The position numbers were made by a program, and so were the translations under genes. The notes beneath the pieces were generated by a model that saw only the letters and a list, made by a program, of their open reading frames with translations, ran no database searches and was not told the DNA's origin. Below are positions 28,889-37,844 of a stretch of DNA of 64,000 nt, one piece after another. This stretch comes from Parapedobacter luteus (GTDB lineage Bacteria > Bacteroidota > Bacteroidia > Sphingobacteriales > Sphingobacteriaceae): positions 1 to 64,000 of the forward strand of contig NZ_FUYS01000015.1 of NCBI RefSeq assembly GCF_900168055.1, read 5' to 3'. How positions within the stretch are numbered: the first letter of the stretch is position 1; every line of letters begins with the position of its first letter.

Positions 28889-29644
28889 ATGGATAAAAGC
28901 AGAAGAACATTTATCGGAAGGTCCCTCATGGGAGCAGCCTTGGCTGCCAATCTTCCTGAAATTGTAAAAGCAGCGACCACGTCGCCATACGCCGCACCCA
29001 ACGTGCAAATTCAGCAAAACGACGTCATCCTATTTCAAGGCGATTCCATTACCGATGCAGGGCGCGACAGAAGCCATCAAGCACCGAACAACGGCCAGGC
29101 CCTCGGTAATGGCTACGCATTCCTGGCTGCTGCACGCCTGCTACACGGGCATGCCGCTCATCAGTTAACGATATATAACAAAGGAATCAGCGGCAATAAG
29201 GTACACCAATTAGCCGAGCGTTGGGAAGAGGATTGCATCAACATCAACCCCAACATCTTAAGTATCCTCATCGGCGTCAACGACTACTGGCATACATTAT
29301 CGAGCGGGTATAGCGGCACGATACAGGTATACCGCGACGACTACCGCAAGCTACTGGATCGTACGTTGTCGGCAATCCCTAAGGTGAAGCTCATCATCGG
29401 TGAACCTTTTGCCGTAAACAATGTAAAAGCTGTGACAGACGCCTGGTTTCCGGCGTTCAATGAATACCGCCAAGCCGCACAGGAAATAGCGAACGAATAT
29501 AACGCTGCATTCATTCCTTACCAGCGTGTGTTTGATGAAGCCGCTAAGCGCGTATCGCCCGACTATTGGACCGGAGACGGTGTGCATACGACGTTGGCCG
29601 GTGCACAATTGATGGCCGAAGCATGGCTTTCTGTTATCAAATAA
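28889..29644 (+). CDS. SGNH/GDSL hydrolase with twin-arginine signal (probable acetylesterase)
   Basis: 251 residues. The N-terminus MDKSRRTFIGRSLMGAALAA has an SRRTFIG twin-arginine motif followed by a hydrophobic stretch, so Tat export is likely. The SGNH blocks are present: FQGDSITD (nucleophile Ser), the Gly/Asn blocks around KGISGNK and ILIGVNDYW, and GDGVHTTLAG (Asp and His). The family includes rhamnogalacturonan and xylan acetylesterases, so action on acetylated polysaccharide is plausible but unproved. It is followed by pncB on the same strand. Confidence 0.88.
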   Translation: MDKSRRTFIGRSLMGAALAANLPEIVKAATTSPYAAPNVQIQQNDVILFQGDSITDAGRDRSHQAPNNGQALGNGYAFLAAARLLHGHAAHQLTIYNKGISGNKVHQLAERWEEDCININPNILSILIGVNDYWHTLSSGYSGTIQVYRDDYRKLLDRTLSAIPKVKLIIGEPFAVNNVKAVTDAWFPAFNEYRQAAQEIANEYNAAFIPYQRVFDEAAKRVSPDYWTGDGVHTTLAGAQLMAEAWLSVIK

Positions 29645-29692
29645 TCAGACGCTATAAGCTGATTGCTGACTACCACCATAGCTGTGCCCAAT

Positions 29693-30856
29693 ATGATCAA
29701 TTCCATCTTGGACAATGACTTTTACAAATTCACCATGCAAAACGCCGTGGTGAAACTGTTTCCCAAGGCCAAAGCGAGGTACCAGTTTATCAACCGTGGA
29801 GGGCATCGGTTTCCCGATGGATTTGCCGAGGAACTGCGAAAATCAATTGATGAGCTGGCAAAGCTACAGCTTACCCGCCAGGAAAAACTTTTTTTTGCAA
29901 CTACCTGCCCTTATATCGATCCAACGTATTTCGATTTCCTGCAAGGCTACCGGTACGACCCCGAGGAAGTTTACATCAGCCAGCAGGACGACGAAATACA
30001 AGTGGCTATTGAAGGTTACTGGTATCGCACCATCCTATGGGAGGTCCCCATCATGTCGCTCATCTGCGAGCTGTATTACCGCCTGACGGCACAGCAGCGG
30101 CAGCCGGATGAAGCAATCATTGCTACAGCGCGTAGAAAAATCGAGCAATATCATTCACTGGGTGTCACCATTGCCGAATTCGGCACCCGAAGGCGGCATT
30201 CATACGGTGTGCATCGCCTGGTCGTAAAAGCACTCCAGCAATATGGCAAAGGTACATTCATCGGCACCAGCAACGTACACATGGCAATGCTCAACCAAAC
30301 CAAACCCATTGGCACCCACGCCCATGAATGGTTTATGTTTCATGCCGCAAAATACGGGTTTAAAATGGCCAATCTACTCGGGCTGGAACATTGGTCGGAG
30401 GTGTATCGCGGCGATTTGGGCATCGCACTCTCCGACACGTATACATCGGAGGTTTTCTTTTCTCAATTCGACAAAAAGCTCAGCAAGCTATTTGACGGTG
30501 TACGCCATGACAGTGGCGATCCGCTGTCATTTGCAGACAGCGCCATCAAACATTATCAGGCAAAAGGCATTGATCCACTTTCCAAGACCATCATTTTCTC
30601 CGATGGGCTGAATTACGAAAAAGTGGCTCGCATTGTAGAACATTGCCGTGGCCGTATCGGGATGTCTTTCGGCGTGGGCACTAACTTTACCAACGACGTG
30701 GGGGTGCCTCCCATGAACATTGTCATTAAGATGGTCGACGCATTTCCAGACGAGGCCCAATGGACACCCACCATCAAGCTTTCGGACGAACCCGGCAAGC
30801 ATACTGGCGATGCCGCAACCATTGCGCTGGCTAAACAGATCCTTCACATCTCCTGA
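29693..30856 (+). CDS. pncB: Nicotinate phosphoribosyltransferase
   Basis: Salvages nicotinate to nicotinate mononucleotide for NAD synthesis. 387 residues. Family features: ILDNDFYKFTMQNAV at the N-terminus, EFGTRRRHSYG, GTSNVHMA, the auto-phosphorylated His region GTHAHEW, and the phosphate-binding FGVGTNFTND. ATG at 29693 (MINSILDNDFYKF) is chosen over a TTG at 29663. The next gene begins one base after its stop, so they are co-transcribed. pnuC, another NAD-precursor gene, lies elsewhere in the window (56595-57227). Confidence 0.95.
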   Translation: MINSILDNDFYKFTMQNAVVKLFPKAKARYQFINRGGHRFPDGFAEELRKSIDELAKLQLTRQEKLFFATTCPYIDPTYFDFLQGYRYDPEEVYISQQDDEIQVAIEGYWYRTILWEVPIMSLICELYYRLTAQQRQPDEAIIATARRKIEQYHSLGVTIAEFGTRRRHSYGVHRLVVKALQQYGKGTFIGTSNVHMAMLNQTKPIGTHAHEWFMFHAAKYGFKMANLLGLEHWSEVYRGDLGIALSDTYTSEVFFSQFDKKLSKLFDGVRHDSGDPLSFADSAIKHYQAKGIDPLSKTIIFSDGLNYEKVARIVEHCRGRIGMSFGVGTNFTNDVGVPPMNIVIKMVDAFPDEAQWTPTIKLSDEPGKHTGDAATIALAKQILHIS

Positions 30857-30857
30857 T

Positions 30858-31559
30858 ATGGCCAACGACGTACTTGGGAATGCCCTGACTGACTATTTCC
30901 ACGGCAAGCGCCGTGATAAGTTGCTACTCCATACCAGTTATACCGATATCGAAGAAATGCCCGTAGATGTATTTTTCCGAAAACCTGAAAATTTTCCGGA
31001 ACTGGAAGATATTGCGTTGGCCTTATGCGATGGCCATGTGCTTGACGTCGGGGCCGGTGCAGGAAGCCATGCACTATACCTCCAAAGCCGGGGCATGGCG
31101 GTAACCGCACTGGAGCGCTCCCCGCAAGCCTGCGCACTCATGCAAGAACGTGGCGTCCGAAATATCATTCAGGCAGACTTCTTCCAACACCACGGCAGCA
31201 AATACGACACCCTCCTATTCATGATGAATGGTATCGGCATCGCCGGCAGCATCGATGGACTGAAAAAACTGCTTCGACACAGCCAATCGCTATTGAGCGA
31301 AGGTGGCCAGTTACTGTTTGACTCTTCGGATATTGCTTACCTCTATGCGGATGGTTCGGTAAAAAGACCCTCGGGGTACTACGGTGAGATAAGGTACCAA
31401 TACGGATATCAAGGAATCTGGGGTGAACCTTTCAACTGGCTATTTATTGACCAGCAGACCTTAATCCAGCTTGCCAATACCGAAGGCTGGGTCGTCCAAA
31501 TCCTGTATGAAGACGAAACCGACCAATACTTGGCAAGGATGGTTCCCCGCTCGCTGTAG
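30858..31559 (+). CDS. Class I SAM-dependent methyltransferase
   Basis: 233 residues, substrate unknown. The SAM-binding motif I is HVLDVGAGAGSHALYLQ (about 61-77), motif II has TALERS with an acidic residue, and FMMNGIGI stands at the motif IV position. The ATG at 30858 lies one base after the pncB stop; a longer frame upstream only overlaps pncB. Its last codons (CGC TCG CTG TAG) are the start of the 111-bp sequence that is repeated near 37139. Confidence 0.85.
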   Translation: MANDVLGNALTDYFHGKRRDKLLLHTSYTDIEEMPVDVFFRKPENFPELEDIALALCDGHVLDVGAGAGSHALYLQSRGMAVTALERSPQACALMQERGVRNIIQADFFQHHGSKYDTLLFMMNGIGIAGSIDGLKKLLRHSQSLLSEGGQLLFDSSDIAYLYADGSVKRPSGYYGEIRYQYGYQGIWGEPFNWLFIDQQTLIQLANTEGWVVQILYEDETDQYLARMVPRSL

Positions 31560-31658
31560 CTAAAAAAAAGGGGCTGGGAGCCCCTTTTTAGCGATAGAAT
31601 TGTTTTGAGTTCACAAACACATAATACAAGCGGACAATTCTGGGAAACCGCTGGTATG
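31548..31658. repeat. Direct repeat copy A (111 bp) flanking the first SusCD unit
   Basis: This sequence is repeated at 37139-37250 with a single difference (one extra C at 37153). It starts inside the last codons of the methyltransferase gene, includes a bidirectional terminator, and ends seven bases short of the susD stop codon. Its second half also holds an 8-bp inverted repeat (AGAATTGT 31596-31603, ACAATTCT 31634-31641) and a 5-bp one (AGCGG/CCGCT). Confidence 0.97.
31565..31589. terminator. Bidirectional terminator between the methyltransferase and susD
   Basis: AAAAAGGGGCT and AGCCCCTTTTT form a perfect 11-bp stem with a three-base loop; the A/T ends serve both directions. It ends the methyltransferase transcript and the convergent SusCD transcript. 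The same hairpin recurs at 37157-37181. Confidence 0.92.
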
Positions 31659-31664
31659 CGGATA

Positions 31665-33152
31665 TTATCTCCACCCACCATTTGAAGTACCGATACCATC
31701 GGCGGCAGCGACTGTTCCAAATGTATAGAACTCTGTTAACCCTAAATTCTGGAGTAATGCACCCGGCAATGGCAAATGCAAGGGGGTACCAATTTGTAAA
31801 AGGTCTAACTTTCTCATTTGAAAAAACTGTACCCCAAAGCCGGTCGTGTGAAGCTCTACATGTCTTTCATGGTGAATCGCTTCAATAATATCATCAAAGT
31901 CAGCAGCTACGGGATCCAAGTTACCCCTCGTAACACGGGTACCTGCATTGATAATAGCAGCTGCGCCTGCTAGATCGCCTAAATAGGCCCTCGCCTCCGC
32001 TCTCAGCATATCGTTCTCGGCTAACGCCACGGTTGGTTTCGATCCGATATTCGGCTGAAAAACGGCATCGTACCTTTTTAACCTATAGCAACTGAAGTGA
32101 TAATACCCTCGGTCAGCAATAAAATCATTGGATGGCATATATTGAAAATCTGTCTTTAAACGGTTATCCAAAGCGGTTGCAGGTTCAGGGGGAGTTGGGA
32201 AATCACCGCGGTCTTCCCAATAAGCAGGCAAAGACGGCTCCATCATGTTAACCACGTACATATCGGTCCTTCCCCAACCAACGCGTCTTAGATAGTCTCC
32301 TGAATTAAAGTACCATCTGGTTGTACCGTCTTGCAAGACAAGCCAATCAGCAGTAATACCGTTGTCCGCGTAAGCACGTACTCGAGCCCAATCCACGTCA
32401 ACAACGGCTGCGTTGTTTCTTGGAAGATAGGAAAGGATACGGGCCGCAGATGTATTAATGATCTTACTAAAATCAGCACTGCTTACATCGGCAGGTGCGC
32501 CTAACCAGCTTGCAGGAATGGTGAAAGATTCATTGGATAACGCCAACGCTTCTTCCAGATAAGCGATAGCGGCCGATGCAACTTCCTCATAGGGAACAGC
32601 AGTCTCAAGTGCAGCATCAACTGTTTTGGTCTCATCAACGATATGGGCCCTGTCAAATACCAGTGCTAAATTTCCATAGGCAAGACCTAAGGTAAATTTG
32701 GCAAAAGCCCGGGTACGGTTGTTATCGGCTCCATTAGCGCCAATCTGAACCCCTCCATCAATGGCTCTCAACACGTTCGAAGCCGTGCCGATAGCCGAGT
32801 ACCATCGATTATAAGAGTTGTTCGTCTGACCGCTATTAGCATAGGTGGGAGAATTGTCCCAAGCGAAATTCCGAGGCTCCCAAGACATGTCCCGCATACC
32901 GAAGTTACCAAATGAACAGGTCACATTATCTGCTGCCGTTGCTAACATTGGTTGTACGCCGTTCGTGTTATTTTCTCCAATAAAGACTGCATTGTAGAGA
33001 CCCGAGGCCACATTTTCCACGTCAGGGCCCGTAGCATATACTCTTGCAAAATCCGGGTTATTTTCATTTGGAATGTCCAAGATGTTGTCTTCGCAACCGA
33101 CTAGGCCCGCAGAAACAAAAGAGAAAAGAAGTAATCTATGTAATTTTTTCAT
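31665..33152 (-). CDS. SusD/RagB-family nutrient-binding lipoprotein (first pair)
   Basis: Surface lipoprotein that forms the lid of the SusC channel and binds glycans or peptides. 495 residues. Lipoprotein signal with lipobox LVGC (Cys20), then TPR-like helical repeats with SusD features (VASGLYNAVFIGENN; an RAEARAYLGDLAGAAAIINA segment; the C-terminal EAIHHERHVELHTTG, like the ERRRELxxEG motif of the family). The ATG at 33152 was chosen by the signal peptide. It lies 19 bases after susC. Nutrient is unknown; no glycoside hydrolase accompanies the pair. Confidence 0.93.
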   Translation of the reverse strand: MKKLHRLLLFSFVSAGLVGCEDNILDIPNENNPDFARVYATGPDVENVASGLYNAVFIGENNTNGVQPMLATAADNVTCSFGNFGMRDMSWEPRNFAWDNSPTYANSGQTNNSYNRWYSAIGTASNVLRAIDGGVQIGANGADNNRTRAFAKFTLGLAYGNLALVFDRAHIVDETKTVDAALETAVPYEEVASAAIAYLEEALALSNESFTIPASWLGAPADVSSADFSKIINTSAARILSYLPRNNAAVVDVDWARVRAYADNGITADWLVLQDGTTRWYFNSGDYLRRVGWGRTDMYVVNMMEPSLPAYWEDRGDFPTPPEPATALDNRLKTDFQYMPSNDFIADRGYYHFSCYRLKRYDAVFQPNIGSKPTVALAENDMLRAEARAYLGDLAGAAAIINAGTRVTRGNLDPVAADFDDIIEAIHHERHVELHTTGFGVQFFQMRKLDLLQIGTPLHLPLPGALLQNLGLTEFYTFGTVAAADGIGTSNGGWR

Positions 33153-33171
33153 GTTTTTAATTTTTTTTATT

Positions 33172-36100
33172 TTACAAATTGAACCCGAGAGAGAACGCAA
33201 GGTTGCGATAGATAGGGTTGGTTCCAATCCCGTCAAGAGGTTGTCTCAAGGTACCTACTTCTGGATCATAGCCCGAATAATTTGTAAATGTAAATAGGTT
33301 TCGACCTACGGCTTTGAACGTAAGCCCTTTAACGGTGCCATTCAAAAAACCGCTAAGCGCTTTTGCAGGAATGGTATATCCGATTGCCACTTCCCTCAGC
33401 TTTAAATACGAGGCGTCTTCCACCCAGTAAGCATTGGCATTATTGCCATCGTACATTCCAACGGTCCAGTAGGAGGCCGCTTTCTTTTGACCATCCGGCA
33501 CGTTGGTCATATCCTGCCGCTGACTGACATTGTTGAACGCCATACGCTGCTCATTACTGTTGTATACGTCGCCTCCATTTTTCCAGTCGAGCAGCACATA
33601 GAGCGTAACCCCTTTGTAATTAAACGTATTGGCAATACCCATGTTAAACTTGGCGTTTCCATCCCCTATTTTGCCCAACCAAGGCGCACCGTTTTCGGTG
33701 TAGACAACCGGTCGTTCAGTTGTCGTGCCTTCCGTTCCCGCAAGGATCACGTAGCCTTCACTATTCACCGTATAATCAGAAATACTCGCTCCTGCTGGAA
33801 GCTGTCTCGCCATTTCGTCTAAGGTTCTTACCATCCTGCGACCATAAATAGCACCGTAAGTCTCCCCTTCCGCAATACGGAATGCATTCACATCGCCATT
33901 AACCGCATTTAACCAATATGCAGGAATCGGTAATTCGGTGATTTGTTGGCGAATTCTGGAAAACACAATGTTAGAGCTCCAGGAAAAGTTATTCTTTCTC
34001 AACCAGTTGGCCCCCAACATCAACTCTAACGTATTCGATTCGACGGTACCGGCATTTTGCCGCTGACTGGTAAATCCATCGTTTAAGAAGCCAATAAGTG
34101 GAACATTAAGAAACTGATCCGTGGTTTTCGAGCGCGCATACACGCCTTCAAACGTAAATTTTTTAAGGAAATCAACATTTAAACCGAATTCGAGTTCTGC
34201 AGTTTGGGAGGGTCTCAACTCCGTGTTACCTTTTTGGCTTGCAGTTGCCACCCCCGAAGACAGGGTATATACTTCATATTGCCAAGCGAATTCAGGGCGT
34301 ATTCCGGCAGTACCGTAAGCCGCCCTTACTTTCAATTCGTCTATGCCCCGAATATTTACATCCTGAGATATCCGATAAGCTCCTGATATCCTGTAGTACG
34401 GATTCCAGCGTGCATCGGGACCAAACAACGAAGATCCGTCATAACGGAACATACCGTCCAACAAATACCGGTCTTTGTAATCCAGCCCTACAATAGCAAA
34501 ATAGTTTTGCGCCCTTTCTTTCTCTTTGCTGGAGGCGGCACTATTGATGGCGGTGAAATTGTTAAATGCCTCTATATCGGTCACTATAAATGCGGAAGCC
34601 TGTGTATTTGTTCGTTCATAGTTGCGGTTTTCGTATAAGTACGACAACTTGGAATTGACCCTCAAATCGCCAAACTGCTTACTCAGGTTAAGCGTGATTT
34701 GTGTGTTGTAAGTAGCGAATTCCTCACTCTCATGTTGAAGCGAACCATTTGTGTAAGCAGTAGCCGCAGCGTTCCATGTATCTTTGGGATTAATCACTTC
34801 CCTTCTGTAATTTTCAATTTCCAGGGTTTGGCTGACATCGAGGTTAGCCCATTCTGTGAACTTGACATTGGCTGAATAGTTACCCATCCAGCGGCGGGTA
34901 TTCCTATTATCGCGCTGTTTATATAAAGGGTACAGTGGGTTGGTTACCTCTGAATTAAAGTGATTCACTCTTATATTATAAGGCTGACCATCTGAATTAG
35001 GGGCAAACAAATCGATATCTTTCTCCATACGGGCCACATTATAGAATATACCTGACGGTTGCTCTATCTTCCTATTTATAAACAAGTTTGTGGCACTTAC
35101 AGTTAACCAGGGGGCTAGTTCTTGGTCGATATTGAAACGGTAATTTTGTCTTTCATACCCATCGCGGTGAGCCACCACTCCTTGTTGAACATTATTTTCA
35201 AAAGATAAATAAATGTTATTTTTCTCAGACCGATTAGATACACCAATAAAGTTAGTCAGCGTATTGCCTGTCTGAAACACATCTGCCGGATTAAAACGAT
35301 ATACACCATACGGGTTATCCATATAGCCGTCATCATCGATTATCCTGGATCCCGAAATGCCAGCGTTATACCCGCCTGTATAACCGTCTGGAAAAGTAAC
35401 ACCAGCATATTTGGTATACTGGCCTCGGTATTGTTCCCAATCATCAGCAAGTTTATACATGTGTGATTCTGAAGTTTCCATGTAACGCTGAAGATTTTGA
35501 AAGCCTACTTCATTTCGAACGGTAACCTGTGTCTGTCCTAAAGCACCACTTTTACCTCTTTTGGTAGTAATAGAGATAACGCCGCTTCCCGCACGTGAAC
35601 CATAAAGAGCCGAAGCAGCGGCACCTTTTATGACTTCCATAGATTCCACATCGTCCACGTTGATATCGGCAAGGCTACCCTGCATGATGATACCGTCAAT
35701 CAAAATAAGCGGGGAGGCACTGACGCCCAATACATTATCCCCCCTAAGCAGGATGTCTGCCTGTTGACCGGGGGCGCCCCCTACCGAAGACGTCCTCAAG
35801 CCTGCTACTTTTCCCGTCAACGCAGAAGAAAGCGAAGTAGCAGGTACCGCGTTAAGTTGAGCTTCCCCAATCTTGGTTACTGACACAGTCATTTTCCTTT
35901 TGTCGGTAGCCCCTGCTACCCCGGATACAATCACTTCGTCCAATTGCTGTGCGTCAGTAAGCATGGAGACATCCACTAACGAACTTTCACCGACCGTGAT
36001 GCGCTGTTCCGCGTGACCGAGATAGGTAAAAATCAGTACATCTCCAGTATTTGCCACGATAGTATATCGGCCGCTGTCGTCGGTAGACGTCGATGTGGGA

Positions 36101-36246
36101 GCCCCCACTACGCGAACGCTGACACCGCTCAGCGGCGAATTGCTCTCGGCGCTGACGACAGTACCGCTGATCCTTTTGTCTTGTGCATACGCCGATCCGA
36201 TCAGCAATATACCCAACATGAAAAACCCAAGTAATTTTTGTTGCAT
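33172..36246 (-). CDS. SusC/RagA-family TonB-linked outer-membrane transporter (first pair)
   Basis: TonB-dependent channel importing the ligand bound by SusD. 1024 residues: signal peptide (1-21, ending SAYA-Q), a carboxypeptidase-regulatory-like domain (about 25-105, RISGTVVSAESNSPLSGV), a TonB-box-like region (LDEVIVSG), plug domain with the SusC signature GAAASALYGSRAGSGVISITTK in part (about 205-228), then a 22-strand barrel ending NLAFSLGFNL. Transcription is from a promoter about 400 bases upstream. It is intact, unlike the second susC. Confidence 0.95.
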   Translation of the reverse strand: MQQKLLGFFMLGILLIGSAYAQDKRISGTVVSAESNSPLSGVSVRVVGAPTSTSTDDSGRYTIVANTGDVLIFTYLGHAEQRITVGESSLVDVSMLTDAQQLDEVIVSGVAGATDKRKMTVSVTKIGEAQLNAVPATSLSSALTGKVAGLRTSSVGGAPGQQADILLRGDNVLGVSASPLILIDGIIMQGSLADINVDDVESMEVIKGAAASALYGSRAGSGVISITTKRGKSGALGQTQVTVRNEVGFQNLQRYMETSESHMYKLADDWEQYRGQYTKYAGVTFPDGYTGGYNAGISGSRIIDDDGYMDNPYGVYRFNPADVFQTGNTLTNFIGVSNRSEKNNIYLSFENNVQQGVVAHRDGYERQNYRFNIDQELAPWLTVSATNLFINRKIEQPSGIFYNVARMEKDIDLFAPNSDGQPYNIRVNHFNSEVTNPLYPLYKQRDNRNTRRWMGNYSANVKFTEWANLDVSQTLEIENYRREVINPKDTWNAAATAYTNGSLQHESEEFATYNTQITLNLSKQFGDLRVNSKLSYLYENRNYERTNTQASAFIVTDIEAFNNFTAINSAASSKEKERAQNYFAIVGLDYKDRYLLDGMFRYDGSSLFGPDARWNPYYRISGAYRISQDVNIRGIDELKVRAAYGTAGIRPEFAWQYEVYTLSSGVATASQKGNTELRPSQTAELEFGLNVDFLKKFTFEGVYARSKTTDQFLNVPLIGFLNDGFTSQRQNAGTVESNTLELMLGANWLRKNNFSWSSNIVFSRIRQQITELPIPAYWLNAVNGDVNAFRIAEGETYGAIYGRRMVRTLDEMARQLPAGASISDYTVNSEGYVILAGTEGTTTERPVVYTENGAPWLGKIGDGNAKFNMGIANTFNYKGVTLYVLLDWKNGGDVYNSNEQRMAFNNVSQRQDMTNVPDGQKKAASYWTVGMYDGNNANAYWVEDASYLKLREVAIGYTIPAKALSGFLNGTVKGLTFKAVGRNLFTFTNYSGYDPEVGTLRQPLDGIGTNPIYRNLAFSLGFNL

Positions 36247-36310
36247 GTGTTTTTGATTTGGTTAATGAATAATGAACGACTACTACTATCCGAAAAAACG
36301 GATCCCTTTA

Positions 36311-36326
36311 CGGATATATATATCCG
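36311..36326. promoter_or_regulatory. Perfect 16-bp palindrome in the first susC leader
   Basis: CGGATATATATATCCG is self-complementary and lies about 65 bases before the susC ATG. It may form a hairpin in the leader RNA or bind a dimeric protein. No regulator gene is adjacent. Confidence 0.4.
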
Positions 36327-36642
36327 ATATTGTCAGCCAGGCACACAAATTACTCGTATGCGGCACTATACGTTTGTTTCCATCACTAAATAGAGACCCC
36401 GCTCACAATACTTCTTCGTACTTAATTCTTAAGGTCGATTAGACGGGCAACAAGCTTGCTTCTACTTAATGCCGTTGCTTGACTCAATGGTTTAGAAACT
36501 TTAGTAAGTTTTTTTCAATTACGTGTTGTTTTGTTTTAAAAAACATGTGTTTGTTTGAGATAATCACACCAATTAGCAATAATTAAATACAATAACCTCA
36601 ATATATAAAGACAAAAAGATTAAAAACAACCAATTATATTTT

Positions 36643-36673
36643 CAAATGTAAATCAATTGCAATAAATAACAAA
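36643..36673 (-). promoter_or_regulatory. Promoter of the first susCD operon
   Basis: On the minus strand TTTG (36673-36670), 19-base spacer, TACATTTG (36650-36643): a full match to the Bacteroidota consensus. The predicted start near 36639 gives a leader of about 390 bases. The second susC has the same -7 box and a similar flank. Confidence 0.7.
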
Positions 36674-37138
36674 ATAAAATTAAATAATTACAAATAAAAT
36701 ACAAAAATTATAATATAATACTAAAAATTAATCGCATTTATATAAAAAATTAAATAAAACAATGCTTTTTTAATGAAAACACCAAGAGAATAGCAAAAAA
36801 AATAAGAAAAAAAGCAATTAAACATTCGTTTTTTTCAAAAAAAAAAAAAACAAAACAACCAAGAAAATGACCAAAACATCAATAAAATTGACACAGCTGC
36901 TGCGTCATCAACGATGAAATATCAGCACATTACACGCAGGGCCGTTATACAACGGATTTCCGGTATACTCCGTACATTTGTCCTCATCTATACAAATAAC
37001 GGAGACGGAATAACAACCGTTAATCACACGGTTTCAATGGCTGTATACGGATAGTAGATAATGTTGTTTAGTTCAGCGATGCGGTTAGAACCGACGCTCC
37101 TCAAACCCAAAACTTCATTTGGGCAAATCTGTATTATT

Positions 37139-37250
37139 CGCTCGCTGTAGCTCAAAAAAAAGGGGCTGGGAGCCCCTTTTTAGCGATAGAATTGTTTTGA
37201 GTTCACAAACACATAATACAAGCGGACAATTCTGGGAAACCGCTGGTATG
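37139..37250. repeat. Direct repeat copy B (112 bp) flanking the first SusCD unit
   Basis: Identical to 31548-31658 except for one additional C (37153). It begins with CGCTCGCTGTAG, the last codons of the methyltransferase gene at copy A, although no such gene is here. That suggests copy A is the original place and copy B the derived one. It ends 42 bases short of the stop codon of the lipoprotein gene of the second SusCD operon. Confidence 0.97.
37157..37181. terminator. Terminator hairpin in repeat copy B
   Basis: The same perfect AAAAAGGGGCT/AGCCCCTTTTT stem as in copy A, downstream of the second SusCD operon on the minus strand. It can act in both directions. Confidence 0.9.
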
Positions 37251-37292
37251 TCGTTATAGAGCTATGTTAGTCAAATACCGTGGGACTAGCAA

Positions 37293-37814
37293 CTAAGGCC
37301 TCAGATAAGTTGTAAACGTGCTGTAATTCTCGCTTACTCCTACTTCGTTATGCCCCAATAACCTAAGCGTTAATGAGCGGGTTTCCCCTGCATCCAAACT
37401 GCCAGGAGTAGGATTTATCAGGATATATGTACTGGAAGTACCAGCGGGTAAAACAATAGTTCTCGTGCCAGCATTAACAAAGTCGTAATGAGTACCCTCT
37501 ATGGCCGTACTACTTTCGTCAATAGTATATTCAATATCAATGTCACGGCTCAACTGAGGACCAACCAGCTGAACCAATATTGAATCGGTGCCGCGATTAT
37601 CCACCGAAATATACCTGCTAGTCAGCGTTTGTGCTGTACCCGTTCCACTCGGGAATACACCCACGGGGGTATAAGTGGTATTTCTTCCCAACAAATGGTT
37701 TTTAAATTCGACAACTGTTGGTCCGGCATAAATTATTTCTCGTTCGTCCATGCAAGCTACGCAGGCTACAGACGCTAAGAATACAAAGCAAAAATATATA
37801 CTTATCTTTTTCAT
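37293..37814 (-). CDS. SusCD-associated lipoprotein (DUF4843/Calx-beta-like)
   Basis: 173 residues, third gene of the second SusCD operon. A lipoprotein signal precedes Cys18 or Cys21 (SVAC/CVAC). The body is beta-rich, with the pattern TAIEGTHYDF, an LPAGTSSTYILI strand and AGETRSLTLRLLG, as in DUF4843 and Calx-beta-type surface proteins often found beside SusD. It probably helps bind ligand at the cell surface. The ATG at 37814 is preferred to a TTG at 37829. The gap to susD is 30 bases. Confidence 0.75.
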   Translation of the reverse strand: MKKISIYFCFVFLASVACVACMDEREIIYAGPTVVEFKNHLLGRNTTYTPVGVFPSGTGTAQTLTSRYISVDNRGTDSILVQLVGPQLSRDIDIEYTIDESSTAIEGTHYDFVNAGTRTIVLPAGTSSTYILINPTPGSLDAGETRSLTLRLLGHNEVGVSENYSTFTTYLRP

Positions 37815-37844
37815 GTTCGTTCGTTTCAAATTACTATATGCAGA

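Larger units (their letters stand above)
36247..37138. other. Long non-coding region upstream of the first susC
   Basis: About 890 bases without a plausible gene on either strand. The part 36480-36890 is extremely A/T-rich, including an 11-base or longer A tract near 36840. It contains the susC promoter (36643-36673), so 36247-36639 is probably its untranslated leader. A perfect 16-bp palindrome, CGGATATATATATCCG, lies at 36311-36326 in that leader. On the plus strand a lone TACATTTG box (36973-36980) points toward the terminator in repeat copy B, which could define a small RNA. Confidence 0.6.
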
